Origin: Anaerolineae bacterium
GTDB lineage: Bacteria; Chloroflexota; Anaerolineae; DRVO01
Direction of reading: 5' to 3'
Assembly: GCA_013178015.1 (NCBI GenBank)
Contig: JABLXR010000029.1
Span: 1 to 46,709 of the forward strand
Length of the DNA: 46,709 nucleotides
The notes beneath the pieces were generated by a model. It saw nothing but the letters and a program-made list of their open reading frames with translations, did no database searches and was not told the DNA's origin. Numbering within the stretch: position 1 is the stretch's first letter; every line of letters begins with the position of its first letter. This document shows positions 1 to 7,336 of this stretch, one piece after another. The position numbers were made by a program, and so were the translations under genes.

Positions 1-40
1 ACCACCGGACCCACCGCTGTCATCTGATCAGAGGAGAGTG

Positions 41-49
41 TGCTATACT
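41..49 (+). promoter_or_regulatory. Extended -10 promoter-like element
   Basis: The bases TGCTATACT contain a TATACT hexamer (44-49) preceded by TGC, an extended -10 pattern. No good -35 is visible. A start about 7 bases downstream would fall at the left foot of the inverted repeat at 57-110, so the transcript would begin with that hairpin. Confidence 0.3.
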
Positions 50-56
50 GCACCTT

Positions 57-110
57 GAGCCTCCTTGGTTAGTGCTTGCTTCTCAGCTTTACAATAACCA
101 AGTGAGGCTC
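57..110. repeat. Long inverted repeat (hairpin) in the leader region
   Basis: Left arm 57-71 reads GAGCCTCCTTGGTTA. The right arm reads TAACCAA (95-101) and GAGGCTC (104-110). The arms pair over about 14 bp with a small bulge and a 23-base loop. It could be a structured RNA leader, a small RNA, or the end of a degraded mobile or repeat element. No T-run follows it, so a simple terminator is less likely. Bases 111-214 are C-rich quasi-repeats without a convincing ORF. Confidence 0.45.
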
Positions 111-214
111 GCTTCGCATCCCCTCCGGCTCACCCCTTGCTCCGCTCACCTCCCCGACTTTGAGAAAGCCCTACGCCAGGTGTCCGGTCAATGCGTCGGC
201 CGGTGAGCGTGGTG

Positions 215-220
215 TATAAT
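215..220 (+). promoter_or_regulatory. -10 element (TATAAT) upstream of ccdA
   Basis: A perfect TATAAT lies 36 bases before the ATG of the CcdA gene. No clear -35 stands 16-18 bases upstream, so the assignment rests on the -10 and its position. Confidence 0.4.
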
Positions 221-256
221 CGCCGGGTATGCTCGAGACGACCGAGTTGAGGTGGT

Positions 257-967
257 ATGGAAGCTGAGGGGGTCAAGCTCACCGTGGCCTTCCTGGCCGG
301 CGTGGCTTCGTTTGCTTCTCCGTGTGTGCTCCCTCTGGTGCCCGCCTACCTGGGGATGCTCACCGGCCTCAGCCTGGATGGGTGGGCGGCCAGGCGCGCA
401 CACCTTCTCGCTCACGCTGCCCTCTTCGTTCTCGGGTTTAGCCTGCTCTTCGTGCTGTCGGGTGCGGCAGCTACGGCGCTAGGGCGGGCCCTGGGGCGCC
501 AGCTTCCCTGGCTGCAGCGGCTCGGGGGCGTGGCCTTGGTGGCCCTCGGGCTGCATCTGACGGGAGTACTGCGCCTGCCCTTCCTATTACGGCAGCGCAG
601 TCTGCGGTCGTCGGCGAATCCGGGGATGGGATATGTGGCTTCATTCCTGACCGGCGCCTTCCTCTTTACGGGCTGGGTGCCCTGTGTGGGACCCGTGCTC
701 ATGGCCATATACATGTTGGCCGGCGGCAGCGAGACGGTGGGCCAAGGTGTTGTGCTCCTGGGCGTCTACTCGGCGGGTTTGGGCCTACCCTTCCTGCTGG
801 CGGCTGTCTTCGCTGGGTACGCCGTCCCCCTGATTCGGCGTTTCAGCCGGGCGGTGCGGTGGGTGGAGGTGGCTAGCGGTGTGCTGGTAATTGCTGTGGG
901 CCTGGCGGTGTTCTTCGATGCCTTGGTGGTGCTGTCGCGGTACGGCAGCTTCATCGGCTTCCAGTGA
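257..967 (+). CDS. ccdA: Cytochrome c biogenesis protein CcdA-like (thiol-disulfide membrane transporter)
   Basis: The 236-residue membrane protein has about six hydrophobic segments and the two signature cysteines of the CcdA/DsbD transmembrane family. These are C23 in FASPCVLPLVPAYLG and C143 in GWVPCVGPVLMAIY. The family moves reducing equivalents from cytoplasmic thioredoxin across the membrane to extracytoplasmic thiol proteins, here most likely the TlpA-like protein encoded next. The ATG at 257 follows GAGGTGG. It is the first gene of a compact operon with the thioredoxin-like and DUF2085 genes. The length is normal for the short CcdA forms. The family assignment is firm; cytochrome c maturation as the end use is inference. 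Confidence 0.93.
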   Translation: MEAEGVKLTVAFLAGVASFASPCVLPLVPAYLGMLTGLSLDGWAARRAHLLAHAALFVLGFSLLFVLSGAAATALGRALGRQLPWLQRLGGVALVALGLHLTGVLRLPFLLRQRSLRSSANPGMGYVASFLTGAFLFTGWVPCVGPVLMAIYMLAGGSETVGQGVVLLGVYSAGLGLPFLLAAVFAGYAVPLIRRFSRAVRWVEVASGVLVIAVGLAVFFDALVVLSRYGSFIGFQ

Positions 968-995
968 TGCCGGCTGTGGGCGAGAGCTAGCATCC

Positions 996-1550
996 ATGAG
1001 CGCTTCCGGTAGCGACAGGAATCGGTCGGCGAGCCTCGGGAGGACGCTAGCGGCAGTGACCCTGGCGGGCCTGGGCGTACTCTTAGTGGTGGCCGCGTAC
1101 GCTGCCTACGACAGCCGAGAGCGCTCTCCCCGAGTAGCGGCCGAGGTGGGTGCTTTGGCGCCGGATGTGCGCCTGACGGGCCTGGAAGGGCAGGAGATGC
1201 AGCTGTCGCAATTCAGAGGGCGGCCGCTCCTGCTGAACTTCCGCACCACCTGGTGCGGCTACTGCCGTCAGGAGGCCCCTGAGCTTCAGGCTGCTCACGA
1301 AACCCTGCCCGAGCTGGTGGTCCTGGGCGTCTACATAGACGAGAGCGCCGGCCAGGTGTCGTCCTATGCGCAGCAACTGGGACTGACCTTCCCCGTGGCG
1401 TTGGACGATGGGGGGGAGTCGGCCCAGGCGTACAACGTCCGAGGCATACCGATGAGCTTCTTCCTGGATGCCGGGGGAGTGATCACGGCCCAGCACCTGG
1501 GACCGCTGTCGCTGGAGCGCATCCGCTCCTATCTCTCGGAGCAGGGCTGA
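996..1550 (+). CDS. Membrane-anchored thioredoxin-like protein (TlpA/ResA family)
   Basis: The 184-residue protein has an N-terminal anchor (about residues 18-38) followed by an AhpC/TSA-like thioredoxin fold. The active site is WCGYC with C87 and C90. The later FPVALD and the cis-Pro-type GIPMSFFLD stretch are typical of TlpA/ResA. It should act outside the membrane as a disulfide reductase that receives electrons from the CcdA protein encoded 28 bases upstream. The start is placed at the ATG at 996. An earlier in-frame start at 891 would overlap the ccdA reading frame and add an arginine/tryptophan-rich tail unlike this family. Its stop almost touches the next gene, which supports co-transcription. 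Confidence 0.9.
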   Translation: MSASGSDRNRSASLGRTLAAVTLAGLGVLLVVAAYAAYDSRERSPRVAAEVGALAPDVRLTGLEGQEMQLSQFRGRPLLLNFRTTWCGYCRQEAPELQAAHETLPELVVLGVYIDESAGQVSSYAQQLGLTFPVALDDGGESAQAYNVRGIPMSFFLDAGGVITAQHLGPLSLERIRSYLSEQG

Positions 1551-1551
1551 G

Positions 1552-2160
1552 GTGGCCGCCGACGGCGAGGGGCTAGAGCCGGCGCAGGCACGGTCGGTGC
1601 CGGGCTGGGAACGACGCCTGGTGGTGGAGGCTGACCGGGCCATCTACTGGCTGACGAGGCACTGGGCCCTAGTGTTCAACGGCTTGTTCCTCCTGGTGGT
1701 GGGCCTGGCGTTCGCCGCTCCGTTGCTCCAGGCAGCGGGGCTGGAGGGCCCGGGCAGTGCTCTCTTTCGAGCTTACCGGCGGGTGTGTCATCAGTACCCG
1801 GAGCGGTCCTTCTACGTCTACGGCCGGCAGGTGGCCTTCTGCCAGCGCGACGTGGGCGTCTACTTGGGGCTCTTCCTGGGCGGGCTGGCCTACGCTGCTT
1901 CCTCCGGCCGGGCGCGCCTGAGCAACACCAGAATCTACCTGCTGGTCTTCGTCTTGCCCGTCGCGGTGGACGGGCTCACTCAGTTGTTGGGGCTCAGGAC
2001 GAGCGCCTGGCCACTGAGGCTGGGGACGGGGCTGCTGTTCGGGGTAGGCACGGCTCTCTTCGCCTACCCCTTTCTTCGTCGAGGCATGGATGATACGCGT
2101 CGGGAGTTGGAGCAGCGCTTCGGCCCTGGACTGCGCCAGCTGAGGGGAATGGAACGCTGA
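1552..2160 (+). CDS. DUF2085 membrane protein
   Basis: This is a 202-residue integral membrane protein with about four hydrophobic segments. It has the DUF2085 core: VCHQYPERSFYVYGRQ, then a second cysteine (C97) and GVYLGLFLG. C79-H80 and C97 are the conserved Cys/His positions of this uncharacterised family. The GTG start at 1552 follows directly on the thioredoxin stop at 1550. Placement behind ccdA and a TlpA-like gene suggests a link to extracytoplasmic thiol or metal chemistry. That is context only, since the family has no assigned function. The stop codon lies inside a dispersed palindromic repeat (GAACGCTGATG). Confidence 0.8.
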   Translation: MAADGEGLEPAQARSVPGWERRLVVEADRAIYWLTRHWALVFNGLFLLVVGLAFAAPLLQAAGLEGPGSALFRAYRRVCHQYPERSFYVYGRQVAFCQRDVGVYLGLFLGGLAYAASSGRARLSNTRIYLLVFVLPVAVDGLTQLLGLRTSAWPLRLGTGLLFGVGTALFAYPFLRRGMDDTRRELEQRFGPGLRQLRGMER

Positions 2161-2192
2161 TGACGCAGATGCGACGCCGATACACGCTGATC
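2152..2192. repeat. Half copy of the GAACGCTGATG intergenic repeat
   Basis: GAACGCTGATG (2152-2162) and ACACGCTGATC (2182-2192) match the left half of the element at 13926-14006, with similar spacing. The first motif overlaps the TGA stop of the DUF2085 gene. The inverted right half is missing here. Confidence 0.5.
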
Positions 2193-2313
2193 AGAAGGAG
2201 TTGGTGTAGAAAGACCAGCGAGGACTAGCGTAGTACCGGCGGCATCTGAGTGCTGTTGCCCAGGCTGCGGCCTACCTCAGGGGCTGGGCCGCGTGATGGC
2301 GGCAGGAGGGGAT

Positions 2314-4557
2314 ATGGCGCTGATGCGTGAACCACAGCACCACAGCTGGGCCGAGTTGCAGCGGAACATCGCCCTGCAGACGGGCGTGGTGCTGGGGCTG
2401 GTGGGCTGGTACGGATGGTACCGCACTCTGATTGTCCCCCTTTGGGATGCCCGGGTGGTCGGAATCCTACTGGCGGCCACCGCCGCCTGCCTGGTTCCCC
2501 TCTTGCGGCCGAGGCTGGGGGGCGCCTGGGCTCACGCGATACAGGTTGCCGCAGCCGCGACCGCAGCCTACCTCTGTTACGCCGCGTTGGGCTACCAGGT
2601 CGCCCTGCTTTTCCTAGCCTTGCCTCTCCTCCAGGCGGCCCTGACTCTCCCTCTGTGGGTGCCGCCTATCCTCGCCTTGGGCTTCTCCGTCGCTGTGGCC
2701 GCGGGCGGGCCCAGACCGACTGAGACCCTATGGGCCTACACCGTGCTTTACCTTTCGGTGACCGGAATGGGTCTCCTGGTGGCCCAGAGCTTCCGGGGCG
2801 CACTGGCCGACTCGTGGAGACACGTGGGAGTGACGGGCGACTTGGTGCGGGAGGTGCGGGCCCGCCAGGAGGAGATCAACCGGCTCAACAAAGCTCTCAA
2901 GGTGTCCAATGGCCTGCTCAAGCGTAGCCTCTCCGAGCTGGCGCTGGCTACCCGGGAAGCGGAGGAGGCCCGGCACCTGAAGGAGCAGTTCGCCACCACT
3001 GTGAGCCACGAACTGCGCACGCCGCTCAACATAATCCTGGGCTTCGTGGATGTGATGCAGCAGTACCCGGAAGTGTACGGGGAGGTGAACTGGACTCCCC
3101 TCCTGCGGCGGGACCTGGGGGAGATCCAGCGGGGCGCTCGATACCTGTCCTCTCTGGTAGACGACATCCTGGACCTGGCCCGCATCCAGGCGCTCAAGAT
3201 GCCCATCCACCGGGAGCAGACCGACCTGAAGGCCCTGGTGGAGGAGGTCACGGCCCTGGCGGGCCGGCTGCTGCTGACGAAGCCGGAGGTGCGCCTGACT
3301 TCTGACGTTCCCGACGGCTTGCCCAGCTTGTATGTGGATCAGACTCGGGTGCGCCAGGTACTGCTCAATCTCTTGGCCAATGCCTGCCGCTTCACCGCTC
3401 AGGGTGAGATAGCGGTGCGGGTGGAGCTCAACGCGGAAGAGGTGGTGATCGGCGTGGCCGACACCGGCTCCGGCATCGCTCCGGAGCAGTTGGACGCCAT
3501 ATTCGAGGAGTTCCGCCAGGAGGCCCGCGCCATGCCCCAGGGGGACGAGGGGGTGGGCAAGGGGCTGGGGCTGGCCATCGCCAAGCGATTCGTGCAGATG
3601 CACGGGGGAAGGATCTGGGCCGAGAGCACTCTGGGTCAGGGAAGCACCTTCTACTTCACCCTACCCCTGATGGAGAAACGGGTCGTCTCTCTGCCGGCGC
3701 CGGCAGGCCAGGCCGAGCCTACCATCAAGGCTGAGCCGGCGGTGATCCTGGTGGATGAGGGCGAGGGGCAAGCCTTTCTGGCCCGGCACCTGGAGGGCTA
3801 CCAGGTGCTGGCGGCCCCCGACCTGGTGACGGCGCGCAGACTCACCCGGGAGAGACACCCGCGGGCGATCATCCTCAACGTGCCCCCGCCCGCCGAAGGG
3901 GCCACCCAAGGGCCGCTGCCGCCCATCGTCCCGGAGCCGGTGCCGGTGCTGCAGTGCTCGCTACCCACCGGGAGCTGGTCCTCGGAGCGACACCTCTTCG
4001 ACGACTGGCTGGTCAAGCCTGTCACCAGCGAGAAGCTGCTGGGAGCGCTGGCGCGCTTCCCGGAGGCCCGCCGGGTGTTCGTGGTGGACGACGATCGGGG
4101 CTTCGTCCGCCTGGTGCGGCGCATTCTGGAGGCGCTGCCCCAACCCTACGAGGTGGCCTGGGCCCACCAGGGCGAGGAGGCGCTGGCTCTGTTGCAGGAG
4201 AAGGGGCGGGCCGGCTCCGGGCAGGGCGAAGGCTCGCCGGGCAGTGACGGCGGGGTAGACGTGGTATTGCTCGACATCGCGCTGCCGGGCCTGGATGGCC
4301 GAGCCGTTGCTCGGGCGCTGCGGAAGGATGGCGGGGACCGCTGTCCCGTCCTCATCGCGGTGACAGCGGTGCAGCCGGGGCTGGAGGGCCCGGCGACGAG
4401 CCCGCGCGCGTTCGCCGTAACCTCCAGCGTGGGGTTCCGCGAGGAGGACACTCTGGAGCTCATCCGCGCCTGCCTGGGGCGCCTCAAGCCTGCCTTCGCC
4501 CTCGAATCACCTGGTTCAGAGCCTGAAGGAGAACCGGCCGAGACACGGGCTTGGTGA
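2314..4557 (+). CDS. Membrane hybrid sensor histidine kinase with pseudo-receiver and receiver
   Basis: The 747-residue protein has five to six N-terminal membrane segments (about 15-165) with no large external sensor domain. A coiled linker follows (about 185-225). The HisKA box is FATTVSHELRTPLN with phospho-acceptor H232. The HATPase_c domain shows ADTGSGI (D383) and GKGLGLAIAKRFV. A receiver-like segment (about 478-585) lacks the acceptor Asp, with N522 in AIILNV, but keeps the later Lys in LVKPVT. The C-terminal receiver has the acidic VVDDD pocket and D654 in VVLLDIALPG. The ATG at 2314 is chosen because AGGAGG (2304-2309) precedes it; GTG 2293 and ATG 2296 lack such a site. The 3' end overlaps the convergent regulator gene by 74 bases. 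The paralogue at 32923-35097 has the same domain order. Confidence 0.92.
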   Translation: MALMREPQHHSWAELQRNIALQTGVVLGLVGWYGWYRTLIVPLWDARVVGILLAATAACLVPLLRPRLGGAWAHAIQVAAAATAAYLCYAALGYQVALLFLALPLLQAALTLPLWVPPILALGFSVAVAAGGPRPTETLWAYTVLYLSVTGMGLLVAQSFRGALADSWRHVGVTGDLVREVRARQEEINRLNKALKVSNGLLKRSLSELALATREAEEARHLKEQFATTVSHELRTPLNIILGFVDVMQQYPEVYGEVNWTPLLRRDLGEIQRGARYLSSLVDDILDLARIQALKMPIHREQTDLKALVEEVTALAGRLLLTKPEVRLTSDVPDGLPSLYVDQTRVRQVLLNLLANACRFTAQGEIAVRVELNAEEVVIGVADTGSGIAPEQLDAIFEEFRQEARAMPQGDEGVGKGLGLAIAKRFVQMHGGRIWAESTLGQGSTFYFTLPLMEKRVVSLPAPAGQAEPTIKAEPAVILVDEGEGQAFLARHLEGYQVLAAPDLVTARRLTRERHPRAIILNVPPPAEGATQGPLPPIVPEPVPVLQCSLPTGSWSSERHLFDDWLVKPVTSEKLLGALARFPEARRVFVVDDDRGFVRLVRRILEALPQPYEVAWAHQGEEALALLQEKGRAGSGQGEGSPGSDGGVDVVLLDIALPGLDGRAVARALRKDGGDRCPVLIAVTAVQPGLEGPATSPRAFAVTSSVGFREEDTLELIRACLGRLKPAFALESPGSEPEGEPAETRAW

Positions 4558-5653
4558 TGTAGGCGGCGGCCCCCAGCGCCGATCCCAACGCCGGGTCGTC
4601 CACTACTGAACACACGATCACGGGGATGTCTCGGGTACGCTCGTCTACCTTGAGTGCCTGCAGGACGCGCCAGCCGTCCGTCTCTGGCATCATGATGTCC
4701 AGCAGCACGGCCTCGGCCCGGGTCGCCGCGGCCAGGTTGCCGGCCACCCGGGGGCTGGGGGCGAGGATGGGCTGCCACTCGCTGTTGGCCAGGTATCGCT
4801 GATAGAGGGCGAAGGCGGCCGGGTTGTCCTCCACCACCACCACTCGCCGGTCGCCGCAGCGGGGGAGGATGAGGTGGAGGCAACGCTCATCCCCCTCGCC
4901 TACGTACCGGTGGCGGAGATTCTGGGCTTCGGCGACTCGCAGGGCGGAGTGCAGCAGGTCGCGGCGGGCCATGTCTTCCTCAGGCCCGACCGGCAGCGAC
5001 AGGAGGATGTCGTCGCCCTGCGCCTCCAGCACCACCTCAACTTCGGCGCGATCGGTGCTCTGGACAATTGCGCTCAGGAGCTGGGTGATGATCTCGCCCA
5101 GGATGCCGGGGCTGGCGCTGGTCACCATCTCCTGATCCGGCTCCCGGCGGTGCAGGCGGATACCGCAGGCATCGGCCAGAGGGGCGACGGTGGCCGTGGC
5201 CTGAGATATCAGGCGGGAGAGGTCCACCCGTTCTGGAGTGCCGGCGAGGGCGCCCAGTTCGCTGTCGAGGGAGTCCTGGCGCTGGTCGATGTCGCGATCG
5301 GACAGCTTTCGAGCCAGGAGCTCGCACAGTCGCTCCTCGCCCCAGCGCAGGTCGCGGTAGACCTGGCGGGTGCTGAGGGCGAGCTCCTCGGCTATCTCCT
5401 CGATGGAGAGGCTGGAGATGTAGCGGAGGCTGATGCACTCATGAGCGCGGTACTCGGAGGCGGAGGGGGCCACTTTGCCGGTGGGGCGGAGGGCCTCGAT
5501 GGCGTCCAGGAGGAGGCGGCGGAGGGCGTGGCCGCGCTGGGGGCCCCGAGCTGGATGCAGGGCGGCGGCCAGCTCGGTCCGCTCGAGCTCGGCCGGGCTG
5601 TAGAGGGCCAGCAATGCCTCGCGGACGTGCTCTTTGGTGATCGGACCAGGCAT
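4484..5653 (-). CDS. Response regulator: sigma-like HTH, pseudo-HATPase, C-terminal receiver
   Basis: The 389-residue protein has an unusual order. Residues 72-113 form a sigma-70 region-4-like helix-turn-helix (SLSIEEIAEELALSTRQVYRD). Residues 143-263 resemble a kinase ATP-binding domain (VDLSRLISQA, then GEIITQLLSAIVQST at the N-box position) but lack the N-box Asn and the DxGxG box. Residues 269-385 are a complete receiver with VVVVEDN, D319 in AVLLDIMMPETDGW and K368 in ITKPVS. DNA-binding proteins of two-component systems normally carry the receiver first. The partner is probably the convergent kinase whose 3' end it overlaps. The start is the ATG at 5653, which gives the same beginning as the paralogue at 36289. 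It is divergent from sugar cassette 1, which it may control. Confidence 0.85.
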   Translation of the reverse strand: MPGPITKEHVREALLALYSPAELERTELAAALHPARGPQRGHALRRLLLDAIEALRPTGKVAPSASEYRAHECISLRYISSLSIEEIAEELALSTRQVYRDLRWGEERLCELLARKLSDRDIDQRQDSLDSELGALAGTPERVDLSRLISQATATVAPLADACGIRLHRREPDQEMVTSASPGILGEIITQLLSAIVQSTDRAEVEVVLEAQGDDILLSLPVGPEEDMARRDLLHSALRVAEAQNLRHRYVGEGDERCLHLILPRCGDRRVVVVEDNPAAFALYQRYLANSEWQPILAPSPRVAGNLAAATRAEAVLLDIMMPETDGWRVLQALKVDERTRDIPVIVCSVVDDPALGSALGAAAYITKPVSRPVLLQALNQVIRGRRQA

Positions 5654-5802
5654 GGAGTAGCTCCGAAGCGCGCGATCTGCGGTCCGTCGCGTCAGCACAT
5701 GCGCGTCGTGCCCGTCGGGCGCTCAAGACTGCGCTATGGCGGAGCAGGCAACCGTGACAGACTCTGTCGTTGGATTGTCAAGCGTTGCTACTCGGGGGTC
5801 AT

Positions 5803-5808
5803 TATACT
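5803..5808 (+). promoter_or_regulatory. Possible -10 element for sugar cassette 1
   Basis: TATACT lies 83 bases before the binding-protein ATG, inside ATTATACT. The best upstream hexamer is TTGTCA (5775-5780), but its 22-base spacing is too long for a standard sigma-70 promoter. An activator-dependent promoter would fit the adjacent regulator gene. The same ATTATACT string occurs upstream of the second kinase (32803-32810). Confidence 0.3.
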
Positions 5809-5891
5809 TTGACTATGGGATGGCCTGCCAGGCGCGTTCCCTGGCGGCTGGGGCAGCACTTCAGCAGATCAGAGGATTGGGGGAGGTCACG

Positions 5892-7250
5892 ATGAGAAAC
5901 AGTCACGGACTGTCCAGAAGGAGTTTCCTCCGAGCGGCCGGGGTCTTCGGGGGAGCGGCGGCGCTGGCAGCCTGCGCGCCGGCGACACCACAGGTAGTGG
6001 AGAAGGTGGTGAAGGAGACGGTGGTCGTCGCCCCCGAGGCCGCCGAGAAGGCACCGGTGACCCTCACGCACTGGCAGCACCATGCGGCGAGTTACGTTCA
6101 GGCGGTTGAGTCGTTCAAGGCTCGGTTCGAGGACTTGTATCCGCATGTCAGCATCGACTTCCAGTCCATTCCTTGGGCTGAATTCTGGGGCAAACTAGCA
6201 TCGGCGATCGCCGCTGGCAAAGGCTCGGCCCCTGACGTGTTCATGATTCCGATGGGCCTGATCGATGAGTATGTACTGGGTGGCAGCCTAGTACCCGTCG
6301 ACGAGAACATCATAACAACCGCAGAGATAGAGGAGAGCTACTGGGACTGGACCATCGCAAGAGGCAAGAAGGATGGAGTCTACTACGGCCTTCCCCTCAA
6401 CGTCCAGACTCTGCTTATCTATCGCAACAACGTCATACATGAGGAGGCGGGTCTGGACCCCACGGAACCATTCATCGACCACGCCGACTTCTATGAGAAG
6501 GCGATGTTGATGATGAAGAAGACGAATGGGGAGACCGACCAGATCGGCTGCAACACTAACTACTACTGCGCCTGGCAGACGACCCTGTACCAGCAGTTCC
6601 TCCAGCGGGAGAAGGATGGAACCCACTGGATCGATCCGGCGACAAACCGGCTAGTCTGGCACGACTACCCTGAGATCTTCCAGGCCTTTGAGTGGTTCTG
6701 CAAGCTCTCAGCAGACGCTGACGACAGTGCCTTCATGAAAGGGCAGAACAGGTTCGCGTTGGGCAAGGCCGGTATGGAGATCGGGCATCCAGTCTCGCGA
6801 GGCACGCTGCGCATCACCGCACCTGATCTGGAGTACACCATTTCGCCTTTCCCCCCGCGCTCAGCCGGACAAGACCTCTACACCGCAGGCTCGCATTGGA
6901 TGTGGGTGGTCGGAAAGTGGGCACCGGACTACCATACCGCTTGGCAGTGGGTGCACTTCTGCACGAACAAACCGGCACAGGTCACCTGGGTTGACGTGGC
7001 GGGGGACCTTCCAAGCCACAAGGACTTGGCTGATGAGCCGCGGTTCCGTCAGGACGCCAACGCTGTGGTGGTCATGGACTCGATCAAGTACGCTTCCCCA
7101 TGGGAATGGGTCGGCTGGGCAGAGTGGTGCAAGGAGTTCACGGACGCCAGGGACCGCGTCGTCATCGGCGGTGAGGCCACGGAACAGTCGTTCAACACCA
7201 TGGTGGAGAACCTCAACAAAGTCATCGATACACACACACCGAAAGCGTAG
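5892..7250 (+). CDS. Sugar ABC transporter substrate-binding lipoprotein (cassette 1)
   Basis: The 452-residue protein belongs to the family 1 extracellular solute-binding proteins (MalE/UgpB-like). The N-terminus has a twin-arginine signal (SRRSFLRAAG, R9-R10) ending in the lipobox LAAC (C28). It should therefore be exported folded by Tat and anchored by lipid. A short V/E/K stalk follows (VVEKVVKETVVV). The mature part shows the family pattern DVFMIPMGLIDEYVLGGSLVPVDE. The ATG at 5892 follows GGAGGT (5882-5887); an earlier ATG at 5736 would bury the signal peptide. It heads an operon with two permeases and a URO-D-like enzyme. A strong hairpin directly after its stop may raise its level over the permeases. 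The sugar bound is not predictable. Confidence 0.93.
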   Translation: MRNSHGLSRRSFLRAAGVFGGAAALAACAPATPQVVEKVVKETVVVAPEAAEKAPVTLTHWQHHAASYVQAVESFKARFEDLYPHVSIDFQSIPWAEFWGKLASAIAAGKGSAPDVFMIPMGLIDEYVLGGSLVPVDENIITTAEIEESYWDWTIARGKKDGVYYGLPLNVQTLLIYRNNVIHEEAGLDPTEPFIDHADFYEKAMLMMKKTNGETDQIGCNTNYYCAWQTTLYQQFLQREKDGTHWIDPATNRLVWHDYPEIFQAFEWFCKLSADADDSAFMKGQNRFALGKAGMEIGHPVSRGTLRITAPDLEYTISPFPPRSAGQDLYTAGSHWMWVVGKWAPDYHTAWQWVHFCTNKPAQVTWVDVAGDLPSHKDLADEPRFRQDANAVVVMDSIKYASPWEWVGWAEWCKEFTDARDRVVIGGEATEQSFNTMVENLNKVIDTHTPKA

Positions 7251-7257
7251 CGCGACC

Positions 7258-7287
7258 CTTGGGTGCGGGCCGCGGCCCGCACCCAAG
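7258..7287 (+). terminator. Intercistronic GC-rich hairpin after the cassette 1 binding protein
   Basis: CTTGGGTGCGGGCC (7258-7271) and GGCCCGCACCCAAG (7274-7287) are perfect inverted repeats of 14 bases. No T-run follows, so partial termination or 3'-end stabilisation of the binding-protein transcript is more likely than complete termination. Cassette 2 has a hairpin in the same place. Confidence 0.6.
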
Positions 7288-7336
7288 CCCTAGTTGGCCG
7301 CCGACGCCGGGCTCGCGAGCGACGGAAGAAAGGTCT

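Noticed and set aside
1-256. tRNA gene formed by the inverted repeat at 57-110
   Set aside because: The arms do not give a cloverleaf, and no T-loop or anticodon arm pattern is visible.
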